Assembly (NCBI GenBank): GCA_964508085.1
Contig: CAZDTI010000531.1
Location: 1 to 5,669 of the forward strand
Length of the DNA: 5,669 bases
Direction: 5' to 3'
From: CALGLS01 sp964508085
GTDB taxonomy: Bacteria > Bacteroidota > Bacteroidia > Chitinophagales > Saprospiraceae
Position numbers and translations under genes: made by a program. This document shows positions 1 through 5,400 of the stretch, piece by piece. Within the stretch, counting starts at the first letter, position 1. Each line of letters starts with the position of its first letter. Under the pieces are notes generated by a model. The model was not told the origin of the DNA. It saw only the letters and a program-made list of their open reading frames with translations, and searched no databases.

Positions 1-186
1 CGTAATTTTAATCCTAATATGTGTGGCGCTGCAAAGATTACCGTTGCTGAGGTAGAAGAACTAGTTCCTGTTGGAGAACTAGATCCAAATCAAATACATA
101 TTCCTGGCATCTTTGTACAAAGAATTTTTAAAGGTGCACATTTTGAGAAACGAATAGAACAACGAACTGTAAGACCAAAGAGTTAG
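1..186 (+). CDS. scoA: Succinyl-CoA:3-ketoacid CoA-transferase subunit A, C-terminal fragment
   Basis: The open frame enters from the left edge in frame 1 and ends at TAG 184-186, giving the last 61 residues. The fragment contains NPNMCGAAKITVAEVEE, VPVGELDP, a HIPGIFVQRI stretch and an EKRIEQRTVR end. These are characteristic of the C-terminus of the A subunit of succinyl-CoA:3-ketoacid (3-oxoacid) CoA-transferase. The enzyme moves CoA from succinyl-CoA to acetoacetate, which allows acetoacetate to be used as a carbon source, or the reverse. The subunit works in the cytoplasm with ScoB, encoded 5 nt downstream, so the two are almost certainly co-transcribed. Most of the protein, including its N-terminus and start, lies outside the window. 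The identification rests on remembered family sequence and on the scoB partner. Confidence 0.9.
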   Translation, partial: RNFNPNMCGAAKITVAEVEELVPVGELDPNQIHIPGIFVQRIFKGAHFEKRIEQRTVRPKS

Positions 187-191
187 GAATT

Positions 192-821
192 ATGTTAGAC
201 AAAAACGGAATTGCAAAACGCATAGCAAGAGAGGTAAAAGACGGTTACTATGTCAATCTTGGAATCGGGATTCCAACTCTGGTAGCCAATTTTGTAAGAA
301 ATGATATTGAAGTAGAGTTTCAAAGTGAAAATGGCGTTCTTGGTATGGGCCCTTTCCCTTTTGAAGGTGAGGAAGATGCGGATGTTATAAATGCCGGTAA
401 GCAGACTATTACAACTTTACCGGGTGCTTCTTTTTTTGATTCAGCTATGAGTTTCAGCATGATAAGAGGCCAACATGTAGATCTAACCATACTTGGTGCG
501 ATGGAAGTTGCCGAAAATGGGGATATCGCCAATTGGAAAATTCCNNNNNNNNNNGACCTAGTAGCAAGTGCTGAAAATATTATTGTAGCCATGATGCACA
601 CTAATAGAGCTGGAGCTTCCAAGTTGTTAAAGACATGTTCGCTACCGTTAACAGGAGTTGGATGTGTTAAGAAAATCGTAACCAACATGGCTGTAATAGA
701 GGTTACACCACAAGGTTTTAAATTATTGGAGCGCGCACCAGGTGTTTCTGTTGAAGACATTAAAAATGCTACTGAAGGCCATTTAATCGTAGAAAGTGAT
801 GTTCCTGAAATGGAATTGTGA
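192..821 (+). CDS. scoB: Succinyl-CoA:3-ketoacid CoA-transferase subunit B (contains assembly gap)
   Basis: This is the beta subunit of 3-oxoacid CoA-transferase, the partner of the A subunit just upstream. The start is ATG 192, 5 nt after the scoA stop, and the stop is at 819-821. Near the N-terminus is the GIGIPTLVA stretch. The CoA-transferase signature FQSENGVLG follows at residues 43-51, and Glu46 is the expected catalytic glutamate that forms the enzyme-CoA thioester. Further on are the family blocks INAGKQT, DLTILGAMEV, NWKIP and CSLPLTG. Ten Ns at 545-554 interrupt the gene after NWKIP and before DLVASAEN. The family normally has a Gly/Met-rich segment of about 11 residues here, but only three residues plus one partial codon are represented, so the shown 209 residues are probably about 8 short of the true length. 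The frame is the same on both sides, so I treat the gene as intact rather than as a pseudogene. Confidence 0.93.
   Translation: MLDKNGIAKRIAREVKDGYYVNLGIGIPTLVANFVRNDIEVEFQSENGVLGMGPFPFEGEEDADVINAGKQTITTLPGASFFDSAMSFSMIRGQHVDLTILGAMEVAENGDIANWKIXXXXDLVASAENIIVAMMHTNRAGASKLLKTCSLPLTGVGCVKKIVTNMAVIEVTPQGFKLLERAPGVSVEDIKNATEGHLIVESDVPEMEL
545..554. other. Assembly gap (10 Ns) inside scoB
   Basis: Ten consecutive Ns fall within the conserved Gly-rich segment of ScoB, between NWKIP and DLVASAEN. The run looks like a placeholder rather than a measured gap. Family spacing (remembered from bacterial ScoB sequences) calls for about 34 nt here. The difference of 24 nt is a multiple of three, which explains why the reading frame stays aligned across the Ns. 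Confidence 0.9.
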
Positions 822-847
822 CAAATACAAAATACAAAGATTCATAG

Positions 848-873
848 ACCGCAATTTATATTGCGGTTTTTTT
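848..873 (+). terminator. Intrinsic terminator of scoAB
   Basis: A perfect 8-bp stem, ACCGCAAT (848-855) with ATTGCGGT (860-867), surrounds a TTAT loop. It runs straight into seven Ts (867-873). It begins 26 nt after the scoB stop and has the classical rho-independent form for the + strand, closing the scoAB transcript. The minus side has no comparable T tract, so it appears one-directional. Confidence 0.88.
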
Positions 874-1064
874 GTAAGTGAATATTTCAACACGTATCTC
901 AAATGTTAAAAAAATATGCATTTTATCGAATTATAAAGCATTACAACTGATTAATTGAAAAAATGTTTCATATTAGCAGACCCAAATGAAAATTAAATTG
1001 ACCTTAATCTACCATAGATTTAACTTAATGATTTTTGCCCCAAGTCTAACATAAACTTTTGCTT

Positions 1065-1190
1065 ATGAAAACCAAAACTACTCTACCAGAAACTACTCAA
1101 GACGAAAATATATTTGTGTCAAACTTAAAAGATACCGTAAGAGTAATTGAAGGTGTTTTAAAATTAACCAAAAAGTTGTTCATGCTATAA
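1065..1190 (+). CDS. Small 41-residue hypothetical protein
   Basis: ATG 1065 to TAA 1188-1190 encodes 41 residues and is not recognised as any family. The first half is polar and Thr/acid-rich (KTKTTLPETTQDEN). The second half, from about residue 16, alternates hydrophobic and charged residues (VSNLKDTVRVIEGVLKLTKK) and could form an amphipathic helix, ending in LFML. There is no signal peptide and no full membrane segment. It stands alone after the scoAB terminator, so it would need its own promoter in 874-1064, and I found no convincing one. In its favour, it fills the space before the convergent ABC gene and its stop codon lies inside a hairpin followed by a T run. It overlaps the last 6 nt of that gene tail to tail. 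A chance ORF remains possible. Confidence 0.45.
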   Translation: MKTKTTLPETTQDENIFVSNLKDTVRVIEGVLKLTKKLFML

Positions 1191-1220
1191 TCCTTTAGGA
1201 ATAGCATGAATTAATTTTTT
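1179..1220. terminator. Bidirectional hairpin terminator covering both convergent stop codons
   Basis: Perfect 10-bp arms TTCATGCTAT (1179-1188) and ATAGCATGAA (1201-1210) continue, past a 2-nt AA bulge (1189-1190), into TCC/GGA around a TTTA loop. On the + strand the stem is followed at once by TTAATTTTTT (1211-1220). On the minus strand it is followed by CAACTTTTT, the complement of 1170-1178. The stop of the small ORF (1188-1190) and the stop of the ABC gene (1187-1185) both fall within the hairpin. It would therefore serve as a shared terminator embedded in coding ends. The + strand T run is the stronger of the two. Confidence 0.6.
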
Positions 1221-2876
1221 GGTATATGCTTGCTTGGGCGACTCGTATATCTTATCAGCATCACCAATTTCTTCAATTTTCCCGCGATTCATTACGAGTA
1301 ACTGATCTGCCATATATTTTACAACGGCCAAATCGTGAGAAATAAATATATAGGTGAATCCAAATTGTGACTTCAAGTCATTCAAAAGGTTTAAAACTTG
1401 AGCTTGTACTGAAATATCCAAAGCCGATACAGATTCATCACAAACAATCAGTTCTGGTTCTAGGGCAATAGTTCTTGCTATGCCAACACGTTGACGTTGA
1501 CCGCCTGAAAACTCGTGAGGATATTTGTAAAATGAAGCGTTATCCAGACCTACTTTATCCAGAATTGTCATAACTTTCTCTTTGCGTTCTGTATCAGAAT
1601 TTCCAATACCGTGGACTTTCATTGGCTCCATAATTGCATTACCCACCGTTAATCTCGGATTAAGTGACGCAAATGGGTCCTGAAAAATAATTTGAATATC
1701 CTTACGTAATTGTCGTAACTCACTTTTGGTTAAGTTGGTAATAACCTTGCCCTTGAACTTTATTATGCCAGAAGTAGCTTTATCTAGTTGAAGTATCGCA
1801 TTGCCTAAAGTAGATTTTCCACAACCAGACTCTCCAACCAAACCGATGGTTTCACCTGGAAACACCTTAAAGCTTACGCCATTGACAGCTTTAAAAGGAA
1901 TGTCCTGAGAAAATAAACCAGTTTTGGAAAGGTAGGTTTTCTCAACATCAATAACTTCTAAAAGAGGCTGTTTGGCATATAAGTCTTTATGATGTTCTTC
2001 TCTATCTCTTTTTGAAATAAGACTCTTGTCTACGTCATCCGCCATAAAATCAGAAATCGTAGGTAGTTGCCTTAGCCTAAATTCTGCCGACGGTCTTGCA
2101 CCAATTAACGCTTTGGTATAACTATGTTTAGGCTGCTTAAAAATGGAATAGGTATCGTCTTGCTCCACTATTTCACCTTTATACATCACTAGTACTTTGT
2201 CAGCTAATTCAGAGACTAGAGATAAGTCATGAGAAATGAATAAAATCGTCATTCCCGTTTCTTCCTGAATCTGTTTTAGGAGCAGTAGGATTTCTTTTTG
2301 TACGGTTACATCCAAAGCCGTAGTGGGTTCATCAGCAATAAGTAATTGAGGTTTACATGCAATGGCCATAGCGATCATAACACGTTGTTTTTGACCACCT
2401 GATATTTCATGAGGATAAGACCTATAAATTCTATTAGGACTGGGAAGTTTTACTTTTTCAAAAAGTCCAAGGACTTGAGCTTTTATCTCTTTAGACGATA
2501 ATGCCGAATGTTGCATCAAGATTTCTTCAACCTGTTTGCCACACCTCATTGAAGGGTTCAAAGAACTCATGGGTTCTTGAAAAATCATGGAAATGGTTTT
2601 ACCACGAATTTCTTGAAAATCTTTATTTGATGTTTGGGTTAAGTCTTTACCATCAAAAGTTATGGAACCAGATGATATGGTTAAGACATTTTTTGGTAAC
2701 AGTCCCATGATGGCTAATGAAGATACGGATTTCCCTGAACCAGATTCACCGACTATTGCCACTATTTCATTTTTATTTAAGCAGTAGGATATAGATTTAA
2801 TAATCTTTGTTTCATTTTCCTGCTTAAAAGTGGAAATACTTAAATTAACAACATCAAGTAGTGTTTCTTTTGCCAT
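1185..2876 (-). CDS. Dipeptide/oligopeptide ABC transporter, fused double ATP-binding protein (DppD-DppF type)
   Basis: This 563-residue cytoplasmic ATPase carries two complete ABC domains in one chain, as in GsiA/YejF-type proteins, where other systems use separate DppD and DppF subunits. Domain 1 has Walker A GESGSGKS at 43-50, Q-loop Gln100, signature SGGQK at 159-163, Walker B ending at Asp182 with catalytic Glu183, and switch His216. It is followed by the oligopeptide-transporter C-terminal extension (about 236-262) and a charged linker (about 263-303). Domain 2 has Walker A GESGCGKS at 348-355, Gln399, signature SGGQR at 457-461, Walker B LIVCDE at 476-481 and His514. Both sites look catalytically intact. 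The start is firm: it is the first ATG after an in-frame TAA 15 nt upstream. No permease or substrate-binding protein gene is nearby, so its membrane partners must be encoded elsewhere. The substrate class (peptides, or possibly nickel or glutathione) is inferred from family only. Confidence 0.93.
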   Translation of the reverse strand: MAKETLLDVVNLSISTFKQENETKIIKSISYCLNKNEIVAIVGESGSGKSVSSLAIMGLLPKNVLTISSGSITFDGKDLTQTSNKDFQEIRGKTISMIFQEPMSSLNPSMRCGKQVEEILMQHSALSSKEIKAQVLGLFEKVKLPSPNRIYRSYPHEISGGQKQRVMIAMAIACKPQLLIADEPTTALDVTVQKEILLLLKQIQEETGMTILFISHDLSLVSELADKVLVMYKGEIVEQDDTYSIFKQPKHSYTKALIGARPSAEFRLRQLPTISDFMADDVDKSLISKRDREEHHKDLYAKQPLLEVIDVEKTYLSKTGLFSQDIPFKAVNGVSFKVFPGETIGLVGESGCGKSTLGNAILQLDKATSGIIKFKGKVITNLTKSELRQLRKDIQIIFQDPFASLNPRLTVGNAIMEPMKVHGIGNSDTERKEKVMTILDKVGLDNASFYKYPHEFSGGQRQRVGIARTIALEPELIVCDESVSALDISVQAQVLNLLNDLKSQFGFTYIFISHDLAVVKYMADQLLVMNRGKIEEIGDADKIYESPKQAYTKKLIHAIPKGL

Positions 2877-2943
2877 AGGTAAATGTAGTTAATTTCCTCA
2901 AAAGTGCTGAGGTAAAACCATAATGAAAATTTTAATCAATGCA

Positions 2944-2973
2944 TTTCATCGAAAACGTTTTCGCTAAACTTTG
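2944..2973 (+). promoter_or_regulatory. Possible Bacteroidetes-type promoter for the metalloprotease gene
   Basis: TTTC (2944-2947) stands 17 nt before TAAACTTTG (2965-2973). This loosely resembles the Bacteroidetes sigma-ABfr pattern, a TTTG -33 box and a TAnnTTTG -7 box, with one mismatch in the first box and one extra base in the second. If real, transcription would begin near 2980 and give a leader of about 60 nt before ATG 3044. The 14-bp palindrome would then lie in the spacer. The match is weak. Confidence 0.25.
2950..2963. promoter_or_regulatory. LacI-family-like operator palindrome in a divergent promoter region
   Basis: CGAAAACGTTTTCG is a perfect 14-bp palindrome with a central CG, lying between the divergently transcribed ABC ATPase and metalloprotease genes. 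Established LacI-family operators such as PurR boxes and CcpA cre sites share the central-CG form with flanking A and T tracts (AAACGTTT). Neither the regulator nor actual binding can be seen here. It sits 87 nt from the protease start (2-nt spacing to a possible -7 box) and 73 nt from the ABC start, so it could act on either gene or both. Confidence 0.5.
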
Positions 2974-3043
2974 ATTTTAACAAAATTTTAATATTTTCGT
3001 TCGATTTTTATCACAAAAACCATTAACTATTTAAAAACTTTAC

Positions 3044-5347
3044 ATGAAAAACAAGATTACATTAATTTTAATGTGCTTTCTATGTTTAGGAAGCCTATTT
3101 GCCCAAGAAAGAGAATGTTCAACAATGGAAAATCTAGAGTACCGAAAACAACTAGACCCGCAGTTGGAAAGGAGAATGGAACAAATCGAAGAATTTACCC
3201 AAGCAAGAGTATCCGAAATGCAGACCAACAGGATTGATGGTGATATTATTACTATTCCTGTTGTAGTACATGTTATCTACAGTAACTCTAATGAAAATAT
3301 AAGTGATGCTCAAATCTTATCTCAAATACAAGTTTTAAATGACGATTTTAGAAGATTAAATGCTGACGCAGACAATACATGGTCTCAGGCTGCAGATACG
3401 CAAATACAATTCTGTATGGCAACTGTCGATCCAAGTGGAAATACTACTAATGGTATTACTAGAAAGTCTTCTAGCAGAACGTCTTGGGGAACTAATGACG
3501 CTATGAAATCCTCTGCTCAAGGTGGTGTAAGCCCTTGGGATACATCAGAATATCTTAATATGTGGGTCTGTAATATCGGAGGAGGTATCCTTGGATATGC
3601 GCAATTCCCAGGAGGAAGTGCAGCTACAGATGGCGTTGTTATGAGTCCACAGTATTTTGGAAGTAGTGCTGGTGGTTCAGGATTTTATCTCTCTGCGCCA
3701 TTCGACTTAGGTAGAACAACAACACACGAAGTAGGTCACTTCTTAAATTTAAGACATATCTGGGGAGATGGAAATTGTAATGCTGACGATTTTGTTGCGG
3801 ACACACCAACTTCTGATGCTGCTAACTATGGTTGCGCAACAGGTCACGTATCCTGTAGTAGTGTAGATATGGTCCAAAATTATATGGATTATAGTGATGA
3901 TTCTTGTATGAACCTATTTACACAAGGTCAAAAAGACAGAATGCGTGCTGTTTTAGGAGTTGGAGGCTCGAGAAGAAGTTTAGCCTTGTCTGATAAATGC
4001 GATGTTGGAGGAACAACACCTACATGTACTGATGGTATTCAAAATGGAGATGAAACTGGAGTAGACTGTGGCGGCTCATCTTGTGCACCTTGTCAAACAG
4101 GATGTAGTGATAATCAAGTTAATGTATCTATTACTTTAGATAACTATCCTGAAGAAACAGCATGGGCAATTACAAATAGCAGTAATCAAACTGTTGCTTC
4201 AGGGTCTTACTCGTCTGCAAATCCAGATGGCTCTACTGTAAGTGAAGACTTATGTTTACCTGATGGTTGTTATACGTTTACTATTACAGATGCCTACGGT
4301 GATGGTATTTGCTGTTCTTATGGTAATGGATCATATGCTGTTACTGATGCATCAGGTAGTCTGGCTTCTGGTGGCTCATTTGCAAGCTCAGAAGCTACAG
4401 ATTTCTGTTTAGGAACAACAGCACCAACTTGTACTGACGGAATTCAAAACGGAGATGAAACAGGAGTAGATTGTGGTGGTTCGTCATGTGCACCTTGTGT
4501 AACACCACCAACCTGTGATGATGGCATTCAAAACGGTGATGAAACTGGTATTGATTGTGGTGGATCATCATGCGCACCTTGCTCTACAGGTGGAAGCGAT
4601 ATTTTAAATGAAAGTTACTTTGAAACTGGCTGGGACGGTTGGTCTGATGGAGGAAGCGATTGCTACCGTTATAGAGGGTCTCGTTCTTATGAAGGACAAT
4701 ATTCTATTAGGATAAGAGATAATTCGGGTACAGCATCTGCAATGACATCTCCAAGTTTTGACTTAAGAAGTTATAATCAGGTTGAAGTTGAGTTTTATTT
4801 CTATGCAAACAGTATGGAGAATGGTGAGGATTTCTGGGTACGTTATTACAATGGCTCGTCATGGACTACGGTTGCCACCTACGCTAGAGGGACAAACTTT
4901 AATAATAGTACTTTCTACTCGGCAACAGTAACTTTAGATGCTTCGCAGTACAATTTTGCAAGCAACTCGCAATTTAGATTTCAATGTGATGCCTCAGGAA
5001 ACAATGATCAGATATATATTGATCAGGTAACAATCACAGGAATTGGCTCTGGTACAAGAGGAAAAGGAGATACTTTAGAGGTAATTAGAACTCTTGATAC
5101 AGATGATGGTTTTGATTCTGAAGAGGATTTTATAATCTATCCTAACCCAGTTAAAGGCACTATTCTATATGTAAAACTTTCTGGTAATGCAGAAGCATCT
5201 TTTAGAATAATTAATATGCTAGGTCAAACAGTTCTTAAAGGAAATTCTATTAAAGAAATCAACGTTTCTAGTTTGAAATCTGGAATGTACTTTATTGAAG
5301 TTAATGATGGAGATGAAGCTATGACCAAAAAATTCATTAAGCAATAA
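3044..5347 (+). CDS. Secreted M43-family zinc metalloprotease with Cys-rich repeats and T9SS sorting domain
   Basis: This 767-residue extracellular protease belongs to the pappalysin/cytophagalysin family. In order: signal peptide 1-20 with likely cleavage LFA|QE; propeptide about 21-65, with Cys24 in RECSTMEN as a candidate cysteine switch; catalytic domain about 66-318; Cys-rich repeat 326-350; a beta-rich accessory domain about 354-457 (SDNQVNVSITLDNYPEE, then CYTFTITDAYGDGICC); Cys-rich repeats 461-485 and 489-513; a MAM/jelly-roll-like domain about 517-666; and a type A T9SS sorting domain about 696-767 (YPNPVKG, then a GMYFIEV strand and Lys-rich end). The zinc site is HEVGHFLNLRH (228-238), with His228, His232, His238 and base Glu229. 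Asn235 replaces the usual Gly, as in many cytophagalysins. The Met-turn is NYMDY (279-283). An in-frame TAA just upstream supports ATG 3044. The gene is monocistronic, with its own terminator. The natural substrate cannot be told from sequence. Confidence 0.95.
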   Translation: MKNKITLILMCFLCLGSLFAQERECSTMENLEYRKQLDPQLERRMEQIEEFTQARVSEMQTNRIDGDIITIPVVVHVIYSNSNENISDAQILSQIQVLNDDFRRLNADADNTWSQAADTQIQFCMATVDPSGNTTNGITRKSSSRTSWGTNDAMKSSAQGGVSPWDTSEYLNMWVCNIGGGILGYAQFPGGSAATDGVVMSPQYFGSSAGGSGFYLSAPFDLGRTTTHEVGHFLNLRHIWGDGNCNADDFVADTPTSDAANYGCATGHVSCSSVDMVQNYMDYSDDSCMNLFTQGQKDRMRAVLGVGGSRRSLALSDKCDVGGTTPTCTDGIQNGDETGVDCGGSSCAPCQTGCSDNQVNVSITLDNYPEETAWAITNSSNQTVASGSYSSANPDGSTVSEDLCLPDGCYTFTITDAYGDGICCSYGNGSYAVTDASGSLASGGSFASSEATDFCLGTTAPTCTDGIQNGDETGVDCGGSSCAPCVTPPTCDDGIQNGDETGIDCGGSSCAPCSTGGSDILNESYFETGWDGWSDGGSDCYRYRGSRSYEGQYSIRIRDNSGTASAMTSPSFDLRSYNQVEVEFYFYANSMENGEDFWVRYYNGSSWTTVATYARGTNFNNSTFYSATVTLDASQYNFASNSQFRFQCDASGNNDQIYIDQVTITGIGSGTRGKGDTLEVIRTLDTDDGFDSEEDFIIYPNPVKGTILYVKLSGNAEASFRIINMLGQTVLKGNSIKEINVSSLKSGMYFIEVNDGDEAMTKKFIKQ
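4019..4093 (+). repeat. Cys-rich repeat unit 1 of the metalloprotease
   Basis: This codes for residues 326-350 with cysteine spacing C-x13-C-x4-C-x2-C (Cys328, 342, 347, 350) around an acidic loop DGIQNGDETGVD. It follows the catalytic domain. The protein sequence is identical to unit 2, but the DNA differs at 11 of 75 positions, all synonymous. Such units are common in secreted Bacteroidetes and myxobacterial proteins and probably act as disulfide-bonded linkers. Confidence 0.9.
4424..4498 (+). repeat. Cys-rich repeat unit 2 of the metalloprotease
   Basis: This codes for residues 461-485, identical in protein sequence to unit 1 (Cys463, 477, 482, 485). It is separated from unit 1 by the roughly 100-residue accessory domain and from unit 3 by only VTP. 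Confidence 0.9.
4508..4582 (+). repeat. Cys-rich repeat unit 3 of the metalloprotease
   Basis: This codes for residues 489-513 (Cys491, 505, 510, 513). It differs from units 1 and 2 by two substitutions: Thr to Asp just after the first Cys, and Val to Ile in the acidic loop. It lies in tandem with unit 2 and leads into the jelly-roll-like domain through a short Ser/Gly linker. Confidence 0.9.
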
Positions 5348-5370
5348 CACTAACTGTTTATTGTAATACT

Positions 5371-5400
5371 AAAAAGTCCTGATGAAAATCAGGACTTTTT
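5371..5400. terminator. Bidirectional terminator between metalloprotease and exonuclease genes
   Basis: A perfect 13-bp stem (5371-5383 with 5388-5400) closes a GAAA tetraloop. It has five As at its left foot and five Ts at its right foot, so it has intrinsic-terminator form on both strands. It begins 23 nt after the protease stop and touches the stop codon of the convergent exonuclease gene at position 5400. Confidence 0.9.

Noticed and set aside
320..760. Minus-strand ORF of 146 codons opposite scoB
   Set aside because: It lies wholly antisense to a well-supported CoA-transferase gene, crosses the N gap and resembles no family. It is a shadow frame.
916..941. Imperfect hairpin ATGC(AT)TTTAT with ATAAAGCAT
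   Set aside because: It is AT-rich, bulged and has no T tract or gene relation, so it is likely chance.
1034..1061. Possible promoter TTTG-N16-AACTTTTG before the small ORF
   Set aside because: The -7 box lacks TA, the spacing is short, and the implied start point would fall at or after the ATG at 1065.
2501..2710. Plus-strand ORF of 69 codons within the ABC gene
   Set aside because: It is antisense to the first ABC domain and has no recognisable motif.
2896..2912. 5-bp stem CCTCA/TGAGG in the leader of the ABC gene
   Set aside because: A short stem with a 7-nt loop is too weak to call an attenuator or riboswitch.
3044..3103. Lipoprotein signal in the protease N-terminus
   Set aside because: The Cys residues at 11 and 14 lie within the hydrophobic core without a proper lipobox, and LFA|QE is a good signal peptidase I site.
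3040..3228. Minus-strand ORF opposite the protease signal and propeptide
   Set aside because: It is antisense to a secure start region and has no independent support.
4395..4577. Minus-strand ORF rich in His, opposite repeats 2 and 3
   Set aside because: Its His-rich composition is only the reverse complement of the Asp/Gly/Cys-coding repeats of the protease.
4019..4582. Repeated units as a possible CRISPR array or DNA-level repeat
   Set aside because: The units are in frame within a gene, irregularly spaced (405 and 84 nt start to start) and conserved as protein rather than as DNA.
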